Positions 25,601 through 40,600 of a stretch of DNA of 64,000 nucleotides are shown in pieces. The position numbers and the translations under genes were made by a program. The notes under the pieces were generated by a model that saw only the letters and a program-made list of their open reading frames with translations, was not told the DNA's origin and ran no database searches. The stretch's first letter is position 1. Each line of letters opens with the position of its first letter. The DNA comes from Sclerurus mexicanus. Taxonomy: Eukaryota; Chordata; Aves; Passeriformes; Furnariidae. Location of the stretch: contig VWZF01002523.1 in assembly GCA_013396755.1 (NCBI GenBank), positions 924,408-988,407 on the forward strand, given 5' to 3'.

Positions 25601-28600
25601 GGTCACTTTTGCATGAGGCATCACTTCTAACTTTCCCAGTCACTTCTCCTTAGGACACCTAATCTGGCAGAATTTCTTATGATTAGAAGATTGAGGGGAA
25701 GGGGATAATTCCTTTGATCTGAAATCTGCCAGGGCATGTATGAGTAGTTTTACAAATCAGGACTTAGGGTTCTCATGAGAAGAGGAGGAAGGGATTTAGC
25801 AATACCAATACTTTCACGTAATTTCAATAAAGAACTTGCTTGTGTTTTGCATGTTGTACAAGCTTTTTCCTTGAGAAAACATACCTCTGACTCCTTTGAA
25901 GCTTTTAAGAAAGGCCAATTGTTTTTTCTCATAATTTGTAATACAGTTGTAATTTGTAATAAAATTTATCAGTTGAGCAAGCCACACGCAGTACTGTTTG
26001 AGGTCACATGGAAGCTGGGAAGATTTCATTAAATGAGTTGCATCCATCATTAATGATTCATTAAAGCCCTGCTCTACTTTCTTTGCCCACTGAGGTGAAG
26101 TGAAGGCAGAGCTGGAGTCTCCTTGGATTGCTGCTTTCTGATTTATACGTCTTTAGCAGGAACTTGGCAGTGGTCAGAAGATCCTGTTACCTGGTTTTCT
26201 CTCTTATTTCAGTCATGTTTATGGCTGTGAGCTAATTGCATTGTGTCTCAGCTTACCTTTATCCTCCCTCTCTTGCAGCTCCTGTTTCAATGGAGGCACT
26301 TGCGTGGATGGAATCAATTCCTTTACCTGCCAGTGTCCAGTGGGGTTTACAGGGCCCTTCTGCCTCACAGAAATTAATGAGTGTGATTCTCATCCTTGCC
26401 TGAACAAGGGCACTTGTGTGGACAGCCTGGGCACATACCGGTGTATCTGTCCCTTGGGTTACACTGGCAAGAACTGTAAGGTGGGTGACATTTCTTGCTG
26501 CCTGTTTTGCACACTGTTGTTTGAGCTGTCCAACAGCAGAAGTGACTGTGAAGTACCAAAGCAGGCAGAGCTTTTGTTCTTTCAGTTCTGGTAAGAGTTT
26601 GTTGGCCCATGAAGTGCCCCTGTTCAAAACTGGAAATCATAGAATGGGGTGGAAGGGACCTTAAAGCTCATCTGGTTCCAGCCCTGCTACCACATGCGCC
26701 TATTTGCAAGGAGGAGAAATGTGTGATTATTTACAAGGGCAGGTGTTACTGGAACTTTCTAGATCAGTTTTCTTCTTAAATGGAAACCAGCTTTTAACTT
26801 TGAAAATGGCTGCATTTTATTTGAAGCATAAAATTGTCCTGATTGAAGACAGAGTCCTGTGCTAAAAAAACCCAGCTAAACAAGCAGAAAACAAAAAGCA
26901 GAACATGAGTCTGATTGCAGGACTTTGATTTAACTGGTTCATTTTTTTTACAGGAAGTATAATTAATAAAGATTGATTGTAGTTTTTTTGAGGGGGTTTT
27001 TTCATAAGAAACCAGAGAATGTTTTGAGACACTAAATTATGTGATGGTCCTGTTCACAACCTTGATAAAAACCTCTAGCCTTGCACACTTAAGTTCAGGC
27101 AATTTGCTGTTTTCCACAGCTGAGCATGGGAGCTGCAAACCCTGAACACTGTAAATGACTGACTAGTACCTATTAAAAACTCTAAACTTGGCGTATCACA
27201 GTGGAAAGAGACTGCTGTTTTTCAAATCAGAGTCCTTTCTTTTGATTCTATTCTTATCAAAACAGTAAGAATGATTTGAGATTACTTCTACTTTTGGAAC
27301 AGTAAACACTATATTAGTGTCCTTCACCAGCAGTCTTAAGTGCTGTCATTTAAAAAAAAAAATTTTGGTGTATTTCTTAAACTGCTGGAAAACACAGCAA
27401 TTCTGTAAGAATTTTGCAACTCTCTTTCGTGCCAACATGTCTTTGTAAAGCAGTGAGTGTTGGAAAGGAGCATTTTAGTGGTGGGGGGGAGGTGCTTTTC
27501 CAGAAGTATGTTGCTAGACATTAAATTATCAAGTTTGCTTCTAGGTATTGCTAATGGAGGAAGTGAATGCAAAGTAATGAAGTGATATAAAAAAGCAACC
27601 CCTCTGCTACCCTAATTATGCATTCCAGGCACACCACTTAAACCTCATTGGGAGAATTAGCATTGAGAGTGATCCTGAAGTACTGTGAAGTTCAGTAGTT
27701 CCTCTTCTGTTACGTTTGCTTTGTTTTTACTTGAGAAAAGGATTAATGTTCCTGTCCCCAAATTAAATGTTGTGGATTCTCAGAAAGTCTGCTTTATATT
27801 CAGAGAAGCTTGATCGTAATGTATTACTCATTTTATACAAGGAATCAGAACTTTCTGAAATTTTAAGTACTACTCAAAGCTGTATTGGAGAGATTTATAG
27901 ATTACAGCTACACTGTAGTTCTTGTTTTAGTGGTAAACTGGCTTGACCTAATTAGCAAAGCTAAATAAGCAGCACAAAATCAGACAAAGATTCATAAGTT
28001 TTAGAATTTGCATGTAAAACAGTCAGCTACTCATTACAAATGCAGAGGCTTAGTGTTTTTTCTTCTTCACGCTCAACTACATGTGATAAAACTTAATTCC
28101 AAGTTTCTTTTGCCTGTAAAAGGGTAGATTTTTTTACTTTAATCTTTGTGAGGAGACAGTTTGCATCTGAAAAGCAGGACTTTCTGCAATTGAAATTGCA
28201 TTTTGCAGCCAAAATTCAGTACTACCCACTTTAAAAACCTTATCATTCCCTCAAGTCAGCTTGAAGTCAACCAAATAGTTGTATTAATTTGAAGATGAAA
28301 TGCTTAAAAAGGAAATTATGGTTAGTGGCTGGTTTATATTATGTCAGACAGAGTTATTTTGGGGCTTCACTCCACTTTCATATGATGATTTACTGAGTTT
28401 TAGACTTTTTGTTTAGAAACTATTTTTGTATAAGAAATCAAGAAAAGCAGTAAGACTTTAGCCCATCTTCAGTTCATAAAACTGTTGTGGGACTTCAGTT
28501 GAAATCCAGAAGACAGAAGAACTCAGACCATGCTAGAGAAAATGGGGCTGAAAGCAGGTATGGTGAGCTAATGGTAAAAAGGAATAGCAAAGATCAAAAT

Positions 28601-31600
28601 GTTGAACATATCTGTCATCCTCAAAAAGCAGTGAAGATAGGTGGGAGTTTGGGAGAAAGGACATCCATTGGTAGCTGGAAGCCTCCTGCTAATGTGGAAT
28701 TAGAAGCAGAGTCTGAGATAAAACTGAATTTTCTCAAACCCAGACAGCCAAAGATCCACCTTCATAGTAAGGTGTGAGGATCAGCTTACTCTTGAAATAG
28801 TGCTGCCATCTGGGGTTTATTTCTCTGTACGTTTGCACTTTTCTATGGATGTGAGACTGCTAGTGAAGCACCTGGCTTAGACTTGGGAAGTACTGTCCCG
28901 TTCTTTCCAGTGCCCTATGGAACCAGTATTGCAGACCTCCCTTCCTTTGTGTCTTGAACTTGTCCTCTGAGTAGTGTTTCCTGCTGTGCCATGTGTCACG
29001 TGGTCTTTTCTTTGCAGTCGGTTATGGATCTGTGCAGCAAGTCTCCCTGTAAGAATGAAGGCACGTGTGTCCAGAGTCTGGCCCAGACTCGATGTGTCTG
29101 TCCGTCTGGCTGGACTGGTGCTTACTGCGACGTGCCCAATGTCTCGTGCCAGGTGGCAGCTTCGCAAAGAGGTAAATGAGCATCCTCTGTGCTTTAACTG
29201 ACAACATCTCCCCCTGCGTCGTTAACATGCCCCTCCTTTTCCCCCCGACACCTGTGGACACAGCGTGCACTGGGAATTCCAGAGAGCTTTGCCTCCAGGT
29301 GGTTGATCATGGTCGCTTCTAAAGTAAAATACTCTCAGCAAGGTTGTGCTTGGGAGTCAAGATTTCTTGATTCTCCCTATCATAAAGATAAAAATATTAG
29401 AAAAGAAGAATTAAATATTTCATAAGGTCTCAGGGTTTCAGTAATACTGTTTTACATGGGCTGCCTTTTTGGAAAATACATCAGCTATTTATGCCTTTCT
29501 ACTAAATCCCAGGCAGGCTAGATTTATGAGATATTGTTCTTGTACAAGAAAGACATCTTGTAACATATCTGTGTAGGTATTTTTGCAGAGAATACTGGCT
29601 TCCAAGTGCATTATTTAGGTTATGCCATGGTCCCCAAAGTAGTAATTTTCTGCTTCAGATGATGTACATATAAAAGATTTGGTTAAAGTAAGTTTTTCCA
29701 GGAATGTGGCTTGTGGCCAAGCCGATGGACAGTCTCATGCCATTTTTGTCCAGGAAATCCAAACAAATTCAGTGTCAAGGGAGAAGGGTGCAGGGCTCCC
29801 GTACTTTTTGCAGATGTTCTAGGTACAAACGTTAACCTTTGTGTAGGAGCAGTAGTGCTTTAGATGTGTATTCACCAGCCAGTGATAAAGTAATACAGCA
29901 ATACAAATACTTCACGAGAGTGTTGATGCTGATGATCCCATGAGGACAGAGCAGTGACTTCATTTGGAAGCCAGTTTTGGTTCTGATGCACTGTAATTTA
30001 AAGAGTAACTCTTCAATTTTTAAGTTTCAACTTTTCAGGTTTTTGGGTCTAGCTACCAGCACTGGCAGCAGGTGTGTTTTATGTGCTTGCTCACTTTATT
30101 TAACTTTGTTTCAGGAGTCCCAGTGGACCAGTTGTGCCAGCACTCTGGTGATTGCCTAAATGTTGGAAACACACACCACTGTCAGTGCCAGGTGGGCTAC
30201 ACAGGCAGCTACTGTGAGGTGCAGCTGGATGAATGTGACTCCAGTCCCTGCCAGAATGGGGCGACCTGCCGGGATCACCTGGGTGGATACCAGTGTGAGG
30301 TAATGCATGGTGGTTTAGTGGGAAAGAGGTCTGAATGTTTAGGGCACTGTAATGCAAGGGGATCAAAAGAAATCAGAAACACATGCAAGAGGTAGAATAG
30401 CTTCAAACAGGGGAATAAAAGCACCTTGCAGCTGGAAGAAATTTTTAATTTGGCTGTAGCAGTAGCAGCGCTCCTGAGGTGTTTTTAAGACTGAATTAAG
30501 AGAGATGATTGTAAGGAGCTGTGATTGACGGGCATTCGAACTCTTTGTCTCATTGGAGATGAAGTTCTTATCTGGAAAGACTGTTTGCCTGAGGTGTGGT
30601 TTACGTTAAAATATATGTAAAATGCATTAAAGGAATATTGTATTCTCCCTGTTGGATGGGCAAAATATCCCTTGCCTCTCAGGGTGGGAAATGCCTTCCA
30701 CTGCTTTCTGTTTCCTACAGCTGATACAGAGAGCAGTGTAGTCCCTGAGATTATAGTGTATCAACCTTCATAAGCCTTTCAGAAGGGTGAAAGCTCATGC
30801 CCAGAGGGAAGAGATGAGTTTTATGTATGTAAACCTTAAGTCAGAATTACTGAGACAGTCTCACTCAGGATTTGATCACTGTTTTGCAGGAATCAAGTCA
30901 CTCAAATTCGAACATGCAGAGTGCTATTCAGTGTCACATAGTGGAGTTGTGTGCTTAAGCTGCTGGCTGTGCAGCCCTTGAAATCACTTGCAGTTGTTTA
31001 GCTACAAAGGCACCCCTAATCTATCCCATTGAGGGCTCCTTTTGTCTCTGTTAGCCTTTCTCAGATGTCTACTAAATGTATCTGTTAGAAGATTATTCAC
31101 ACTTATTTCTATACTGGCAGTGTGTGCCTGGATACCAGGGTGTCAACTGTGAATATGAAGTGGATGAGTGCCAGTTTCAGCCCTGCCAGAACGGAGGGAC
31201 ATGTATCGACCTCGTCAATCATTTCAAGTGCTCCTGTCCACCAGGAACTCGGGGTATGAAGCTCAGCAATTAAGTGAATATTACAAGAGTGAATTTTCAT
31301 TTCTGACCACTGGTTTCGTGACACAGAGTCCAAAGGGAATGCATTATGTTCTTTGAAGAATGTTCCCAAAGTACACTGAATCCCTTGAGATACATATTTT
31401 CTCTTTAAAAATAAATGCTGCTTTTTTCTCCCTTTTTTTCTTTTAAAGGAATAGGTCATGGCAGTGTCCTTTGGGAATGTGTGATCCATCTTTGGCAATG
31501 GGGATGGACGAGATTACTGTTAAGGTCTCTCCCAACCCTATGTGTTTTGATATAGTAAATCCAAGGTTTCTTTTTTGCTAAATTGCTATGAAATATACAG

Positions 31601-34600
31601 GAAGTTTGCTTAGTCCTTGCATAATTTCAGATGTCCTTTATTTTTTTAAATTTTTGCCCTGTATTGTCCTCTGTCCTGGAGTCTTTTGTGGAAAACAAGT
31701 TCAGTGCCTCTAGGCTACCTTAAACTATCTCAGCAAATTTGAGCTCTTTTATTAAAAGTTACTTTAAAGAGAAAAAAATGTAGTCCACAGTCCCGTATTA
31801 GTGGTTTTCAGTAAGTAAGATTCCACAACCTGATTAATGTTGTGTTTCTTGAAACCAAACCTTCCATTTCCCTTTTAATATCTGACCTGATGTCCCTGAC
31901 ATCTGCCTTTGAAAATATTCTGGATTTCACGTTTTAACCCATTGGTGAATGCTTTCTCATTGATTTTTTTCCTTAGGCTTATTTTTCAAGTAATTTAAAG
32001 ATTTTACATACCTCTGAACTTTTTTCTTTCTGAAGTATGTCATCTCAATGCACGCAAAATCTTCAGCTATGTGTCAGAACTTCATTTATAAAGTAAATCT
32101 AAGTGAAATTATAAAACCTAATGTATTTGTCTCCTGCATACACATATTACCAGATCATTCACTTTAATGTGGCTGTCAGCACATCTCCCTGGTCTAGATG
32201 AGTGCTTGTTTCATTCTACATCATTGCACTAGCAATTTTTCATATATTTGTCTTAATTTTATTCTTCAATTTTAAAAAAAAAAGCAAAAACAAAAAAAAG
32301 TGGTGATTGTGTTGCTACATTGAAGTGTGTATTTATTTTCCTTTGTCTGCATTGTCTGAATTTCTTTGTTTTACTAAATTCCCCACCCTCCTTCAAGGGT
32401 TTGAGTGCACTGCTTTTAATCCTTCAGCCTTTATTTGTTGAGCTTAATTACTTTTTGGATGTTACTTTTTTTTTTTTCAAAATTGGAATGGAGATTGATA
32501 CAGTTATTTAGCATAGTAAGACTTAACTCTTGTCCCTGGCCCAATTTGAAACTAATACTTTACTGATGCCAGTGTAAGCATCCTCCATATTTAGGTGAAT
32601 GATTTTCTGCTTGCTCTGGTTGAATCAACAGTATTAACAGACAAATGTACTTGCTCAGCTTGCCCTCTCTGTCCCTTTGTGTCTTTCACACTGTGCAGTG
32701 AAGGCAGAACCAGCACCAGACTTTGCCTTTAGAAAGGGAGCCCTGTAAGGAGAAGGAGAAACTGCCGTGCCTAGCCAGTGGTGAGGGTTCACTGTAGATC
32801 CCCGGAAGCCAAACTGCAGCAATCCCTGTTTTCTGTTGGTTTGTCGTTGCTTGTTTTAACGCTGTTGCTGCTAAAGCTCTTTGCCCAGTTTCAGGGTTAC
32901 CTGAAGTGAAGTGCCTGGTGGCAGCTCGCAGCCTTTCAAGGACAGCACAGGGCTTTTGGGCTGTGTTCAGTCGCAGGGCTAAATTGAGTGCATCCTTTTT
33001 GGGTTTGGTTTGGTTTTCTGTTTCTAATTATGCCCTTAAATTAAGTCAAGTATGAAAGCTGCTAAATACCAGTATGGCCTAGCATTGAGGACAGCCTGGA
33101 TCTAAAACACATGCTCCCTAGGCCTGATCCGAGGCTGGCTGTCTGCAGAGGGTACGAAGTGCATTAAGCTGGGATCTTTAGCTGTTTGTTTCAGGCACCA
33201 TGTGTGACATTGTCTTAAAACTTGATGAGCGGTGTAGGAAAGGAGGCCATGGCACCGTATCCTCAAATTGTCACTCTCTCCTGTCTCGGCAGGCCGTTTC
33301 TGTGAGGAGAACGTGGATGACTGCATTTCAGACTCAGGAGTACCCCGCTGCTTTAATGGAGGGCAGTGCATTGACCAGATCGGGAGCTACAGCTGCCTTT
33401 GTCCCCAAGGCTTTGCCGGGGAGCGGTGCGAGGGAGACATCAACGAGTGCCTCTCTAATCCTTGTAACCCTCGTGGAAGTCTGGACTGTGTCCAGCTGAC
33501 AAATGATTATAGGTGCATCTGTCGTAGTGCTTTTACTGGTGAGTAGTCATAAACATGCTTCCCATTGCATTGTAGTATCTTGAAAAATGATAATTCTTTC
33601 CCTTTCTGGCAGTTGTGTTATCTGGTCACTTCCCTTTACAGCATCTTTTGTTTCCCTGCAACATGTCTCAGTTTTTAAACCAGTCTTTGTTTTAAACCTT
33701 CTAAGAAATTTGGCTTCCAGAGCTATCTCAGACAAAGGAATCTCCTGAGACACTTGGCTGCCAGCACTTTTTTTTCTGTGGTACTTTTCTCTCCTTTGTA
33801 ATTTCACATTTCGAATATTGGAAGTGTAACTGTTTGTGTCAGCTTCTCCACAGCTTTTCCCTTTGCAAAGCAACGTATGCTTTTTCTCTATAAATCAGTG
33901 TCATGGTATCCATAATTAGCTTTTGGCCTTCTTTTTTACTCATTGCTCCCTTTCTTCCTTATATTGGTGATGTGGTCAGGATGGAATACTCTATGCATAG
34001 ACGGGCTGTACATTCCTAACTTTGTGATCCTTCCACAATCCAGCTCTGAATGACAACTTTGCAAGAATTTCACACTGTGCAGACTTATGTCTCACTCTCT
34101 CTAGATCTCTTCTTTGTTAGTGTTGCTGCTATTCTGCTTTCTGCCTCCCACTGGGCTTAAGTTTGGTCTAATAGTCTCCAGATGTGTCTGAACTTTCAGC
34201 TTTCCATTTTCCACGTCCATTTAACTTCCTACGTATTCAGTTTTCCTCCATTGAAGCCTTTCACTATCACTGCTTATCAGTGACCTCTGCATGTTTACTC
34301 TTATTTTTTCTTAAAATTTAAAGATGCTGTGATTTTCCGCTATATTTGTGAGTTTCAGATCTAAAGAAATGACAAAGACATACATTTGAAGAATTCATGC
34401 AGTAGTTTTTGAATGTATTACCTAGACTGATAAAAGAAGTTCCTTAAAGAGCAGTGTATGAGAGGAGTGGAGGTGGTGGGACTCTGATGCAGGTCATCAG
34501 ATAGGATCATATTTAAGCTTGTCTATTAAGCTTGCTTTTATTAATTATGCCTCATATTGCTTCTGGCTCTCATGGAACTTGTAGTGTGTGGAGTGCAGAG

Positions 34601-37600
34601 CTGCTGCACCCCAGGAGGAGCAGGGAGAGCTGCTGCATCTCAGTCATGAAATCTGTCTGGAAATGTTAGGCACAGAGGGGGAGCATGCTTCCTCCTCTAG
34701 CTGTCTGTCTTCTGCACATTCCATGTTGACCCTTCTGCCTGGGAGGGGACGGGCAGCTTTGCTGTGGTTTGTGACTGAGGATACCAGGACTCTGTGGGCC
34801 ATCCTGCCCTGTCTGCTTCTGTCTGCGAGCAGCCTTGGCTGCACATGTCTGGAGACAATAATGTTTTCCTAGGGGGTCCAAGTCACAGTTAGGTCATCCT
34901 CATTGTTTAAAAGTCTGACTCTTGAAGCTGCTGCAAAGCTGGTCAGTGCAGTAAGACCTCTGTCTGATCAGTCTGAGGAGATTCTGCTTTGTTCTCCTAT
35001 TCAGTCACGTTGCATCTGATCCTGAGGGATGTTTGTTAATGTTAGAGTGTGATTTGTCCTCAGTGAGCATCTCCCAAAAAGTAAGTAAGTCTTAGGAACC
35101 CCCAAACTGGTGTGGTACATCACTTTCAGCCCCTGTGTCTGGCTGATTTGGAGGTGGCAGCAGCAAATTCTGTCTTTTTGCTGTATTGTGCGTGTTCTTG
35201 AGGAGGCAGACAAGGTCAGCTGTCTCCAAATACACTTTGTGTATTCTGGGGTTGTGCCTTCCTGTACCACTGCTTAGGCAGCTACTTCAAAAGCATGTGT
35301 TATCTGAAGAGATGCTCCCTACATATTTGGAGGGGAAGGTCTCACTGGAGTGCTTGGCTCACTGGCTATTCATGGGAGTGTTTTGCTTTTTGATTGCACA
35401 GACACACATTTCTCTGCTCTCTTCTCCCTGTGTCTGCACCTCAGGTCGTCACTGTGAGAGTGTGATAGACGTGTGTCCCCGGAAGCCTTGTCAGAACGGT
35501 GGGAGCTGTGCTGTTGCCAGCAATATGCCAGATGGGTTCATCTGCCAGTGTCCTCCGGTAAGCACCGTGTCCTGAAACTGGATTGCCTGCCTGAGCTGGA
35601 GAACTCTCTGGGGACACTCTCGCTAGTTCCACTGGGTCGCTGTAGGTGAAGGTTGTCTTTTCTGTCCTACTTGCAAAGCTGTGTCTTTGGACACACTTTA
35701 CCCACATCCTTTAGTTTATCCACTTAGCTGGGAAATCCAGGGCTTCCAGGTGCCCTAGGAGAGCGATGCTGCCAGTTGTTACCGCAAAAAAGTCTGCTGT
35801 TGAGGCATGATGGCTGGCTTTTCTGTCTTAAACGTAGTATTAAATTATGACAATTCTTTTGCTGTGCTGTGTTTTCTTACTTGTTTTCTTGCTTACTGCA
35901 AGATTCCCCTTGTTAGTGGCTCTTCTAAGCTCATTTCAAAATGTACTTTCCTAGTTTAATCTTGAGGTTAAGTCCAGAAACTCATGGCTCCTGCGATGAG
36001 ACTAGAGGAGTTACAGGGGAGGAGTTTGCACATGACACCTTGCCTGCAGCCCTCAGTGTTGAAGAATAATTTTGTGAGAATAAGTTTCTTCTGCCTTTTT
36101 TCCCCCCATAGGGTTACTCTGGAGCAAAATGTGAATTCAGCAGCCACAGTACTTGTGGACAAGTGAAATGCAAGAAGGGGGAGCAGTGCATCCAGACATC
36201 ATCTGGTCCCCGGTGCTATTGCCCCAAGCTGTCTGTGGGAGAGGAATGCCAGACAAACACGGGTTGTGCCAGTGCCCCCTGCCAGAATGGTGGGAGCTGC
36301 CACCCTCATTCTCAGCCTCCTTACTATTACTGTCAGTGCCCTGTTCACACCCAGGGCAGCCAGTGTGAGCAGCCTGTAACTTTCAGCCCAGAGCCCCGAG
36401 GATGTTTGGATTCCCAGTGTGCAGAAAAATCAAGAGATGGCTATTGTGATGAAGACTGTAACACTCATGCGTGCCAGTGGGATGGAGGTGACTGCTCCCT
36501 GACAATGGAAGACCCTTGGGCCAACTGCTCCTCCTCATTGCGCTGCTGGATGCTTTTCAATGGACAGTGTGACGAGTTCTGCAACACACCTGAGTGCCTA
36601 TTTGACAACTTTGAGTGTCAGCAAAATAGCAGAACGTGCAAGTAAGGCTTGATCCTGAGAACAGTTTTTGTGTGTGACTAATATGGCTTCTGCTAGTGCT
36701 CTGCCTGCTGCTCCCTTCTCTTCCATTGTTTCCGTTGCTGGTCCTTGCTGAAAGTTTTTGGCATCAAGAAGTTTCTACTGCTTTGTGTATTTGTAGTCCA
36801 TTTTTGGAACTTGTGTGCTATGCGCTAAATCAATAACCTGAACAATGGTAATTGTGTTAACCTGCTTGATGGATGTGCCCTGCTTTCCCTGGAAATGTAA
36901 ATAAGTGGCATTTCACCTTGTGCTATATTTTAGTAGTACTGCCTCCTATCCTGAATTTTGCTCCATACCAGCAATACCTGTATTTTTATGCCAGCTATGT
37001 TTGCTGACATTGTGTTTCTAACTTGTTTATTGTGGCGATTCTTTCTCTTCAGCTGTTTGTGGTAAATGCTACAGCTTTGCTGTGATGGCTCTCCCTTGGT
37101 GAGGCAGGAGGTGTTAGATATCTTAGTAAACAGAATAAGCAGTTCTATTCCACTGTTACCAGAATTGAAGCCCAGGTTCTTGGGGTGTTTGGTGCTTCCT
37201 GCTTTCACGCTGCCAGGTTGCAAGCTTTATCCTGGGGTAGTATTTCCTGTCCTTATATCTGATTATGAGTGTTATTTTACCTCAAATGGTGGTGAAGAGT
37301 GTAAGACCTTGGCCCCTAGACTGCAGGTGTGCTGTGCACTGTGTCTGTCCTCTCTGCTGCCCGTAACCTCTCACTGTTTCAGGTATGACAAGTACTGTGC
37401 AGATCACTACGCAGATGGGCGCTGTGACCAGGGCTGTAACAGCGAGGAGTGTGGCTGGGACGGGCTGGACTGTGCTGGTGACAAAGCCGAGAAGCTGGCA
37501 GAAGGGACCCTGATCATTGTGGTCTTGATGCCCCCCGACGAGCTGCTGGGTGATGTTCGCAGCTTTCTGCGCACTTTGGGAACGCTCCTGCACACCAATC

Positions 37601-40600
37601 TGAGAATTAAGCTGGACTCCCAGGGAAACCCCATGGTATTCCCATACTATGGGGAGAAATCGGCAGCTCGGAGTCGTCGATCGCTCGTGGTCATTCGCAA
37701 GCACAGAGAACTAGAGCAAGAGGTCATTGGGTAAGTGGATGCCTTTGTGTTCCTCTGGCCTTGTTATGCTGGTAGCTCTTGTAGGTGTGTGGGGCAGTCT
37801 AGACTTTCCAGAGCTGAAGTCTGTTTTTTAAATGGGAAATGTAAAGCTATTGCAACTGCCCGATTCAGTGTTGGGATGTAAAGATTAACATAAAAGGCTG
37901 CAGTTTAACCTAGTGCTTTGTCAAAGTTTGTCACTGACTTCTGTGACCTCTTACTGTGTCTGCAGCACCAGAGTGTTCCTGGAGATTGACAACCGCCAGT
38001 GTGCAGAGGATTCAGAACAATGCTTTCACAACACAGAAGCTGCTGCAGCTCTTCTAGCTGCTCAGGCCATCAAGGGCATGTTGCCTTATCCTTTCGTGTC
38101 TGTCCAAAGTGAGTAACTGCAGAGGGAAAATTGCTTATGGAGTCAGGCAGTCATCAAACTGGGGCTTGCAAAATATTTGCTCAGATTATTGATCACCATG
38201 CTAGTGTGTCTCGCTGTTCAGTGTGGTTTCTGGGAGCTAAATTCTCCATCCCCAGTTACAGGAATATGTATGTGCAGTGTGCTCTGAGAGGACATCTCAT
38301 TAAGGCAGGGCATCTAATTTGGAGCCTAGTCATTTTAATAGCTGTGGAAACAGTAATCTCCTATGTGCTGCAGCAGTGTGCCACGCACTGCAGCGGTGAT
38401 CTCTACACTGAAAACCATTCATGTGCTCTAAGCCATGGATTCAATGAAAAAGGTGCCATTAGAGTCTGGTCTACGAGATGTTTTCTCCTCTGGCTATATG
38501 TAATCCCTTTGATTTCTGATCCCTTCTCCCTCAATCTGGGGTTTGGCTGCAGCCTCATAGTAGATTGGTATTATCACTATTCCTGGTTGGGTCATGCTCA
38601 TATCTTTATGTAGATCAGCTCTGTCTGTGGTGAGGGAGGGTGGCTGGCTGCAGACAGCAGGAATCGAGGAAGGAGCAAAATCTTCAGTTCAGCAGTCATA
38701 TACTTTGAAAAATATTTTGAGGCACCAGACTAAGGGAAGCTCAAAAGACACTATATACAACAGTTGCAGCAGAGCCTAAAATCTGTATAGAGACAATGTG
38801 CTCTCTGTGGGGAAGACTGAGTGAGAAAAGAAAGTCTGTAAATTGAAGATCATTGTCTCCACTTTGCTCATCTCATTGTATTTTAACTGGAATTTTTAGG
38901 TGAACCCTTGTTACCACCAAAGACCCAGTTGCTTTACCTACTTGCTGTGGCAGCTTTGATCATCCTCTTAATCCTTCTGTTGGGTGTGATGATGGCAAAG
39001 CGTAAGCGCAAACATGGTTCTCTGTGGCTCCCAGAGGGATTTATCTTGCGCAGGGATCCCAGTAATCATAAGCGCAGAGAGCCGGTTGGGGAAGATGCTG
39101 TTGGACTCAAGTAAGTTTGTGTTTAGGCCACTGACATTCTGTCTGTCAGCGTGTTAGAGGATTTTGAGAATGTGGTATATAAATCTTTCGTCAAAGGCAC
39201 TTAATCCCATAGACTGTTTCTCTAAATTTTAATGCGTCTGTTTTGGACAGAACTTTACCTGTAATGTGTGAAATAAGGAATATGATCTCTTGGTTGTATT
39301 TGGTTTTCTGTCACTCTGTGTAGTTCAGTAGGTGGGTACTCTTTGCCTAATTTCCTCTTGGAATAGGTGAGACATTTCTAGGTTGAAAAGTGACAACAAA
39401 CCTTTAATACATCCAGCTCAATGCATTAAAGATGTGACTCAGAAATAATGGAAAGTTTCAAAAGAAGAATCCTATTTATGCAGTTTGGGCTTTCCACTGA
39501 ATTAACTAAGTTTGCAGTTCTAAATGCATTTAATGCCACTCTTGGCTGCCTCAGTTTTCTAATTTCTTGGTCCCTCTGCTTGGAAGCTACCAAACATGCA
39601 AGGACTCACCCTTGGTATCTGCACGGGACTGTAAGTAGCAATAGTAACACGTGCTTAGCATGCAAAGTGATATGTTCTCCTTGTTTGTTAGAAATCTGTC
39701 AGTCCAGATACCAGAGGGTAACCTGGCTGATCCTGGAACAACTGAACACTGGGCAGGTGATGGTGGACCTCAGCCAAAGAGAGCAAAGGTAAGGAGCTCC
39801 AAGACCTGAATATCGCCTGAAACTGCAAGTGAGAAAAACATCTGCACCAACTTCCTGAGGATGCCCCTTGCTCTAAACGTGCCTTTGCTTAGGAATTTGT
39901 AATATGTAACTAATGGTATCTGAGGAGCAAATCCTCAGGTTTACACTGCCACCACAGGCCAGTAGAGACAGTAGGTAGCTTCTGTTCCAGTGTCCCCTCC
40001 CTGCCTGGGCCCTGCTGCAGCAAAAGGGACAAGGAGGTTAATGTAATGTCTTGCAGTTCAGGCCTCATAATGTATGGTGGGAGTGTGAAAGCTGAGAATG
40101 CCAAACAGAGGTAAATGGACACACAAAACAAAAACCCAAAAACAATGACAACAAGACAAAGAGAAACCAAAACATGGCAAAAAAAAAAAATCTCCCACAA
40201 AACCCCAAGAAACCCTATCTGAAATAAGAAAATGCCAAGAATTTTTAGTATCTTTGGCCAGTCATTGGGTATTTTGAAGCAACTGCTTGTTTCCTGTGCC
40301 CAGGCTGAGGACCAGGCCCTGCTCCCAGAGGGTGATGAGCAGATAGACCAGCGCCAGTGGACACAGCAGCACCTGGAGGCAGCAGATGTCTGTGGGAGCA
40401 CCTCACTTGCCCTTACACCACCCCAAGCAGATCAAGAAGTAGATGTTCTGGATGTCAATGTCAGAGGGCCAGGTCAGTATGCTGAGTGTCCATGTGTTCT
40501 GCCAGCCACTCACCCAACTCCCTCCCCTGTGTCCAATGGTTGGGACTGCTGATGTTAAAAATTAAATGGAGTGTACAGGAACACCAGGAGAAATTTTTGG

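Noticed and set aside
37066..37382. Upstream extension of the frame into LNR3 exon 26
   Set aside because: The intron happens to be open in the same frame as the exon. The acceptor at 37381-37382 and phase match to exon 25 set the true exon start at 37383.
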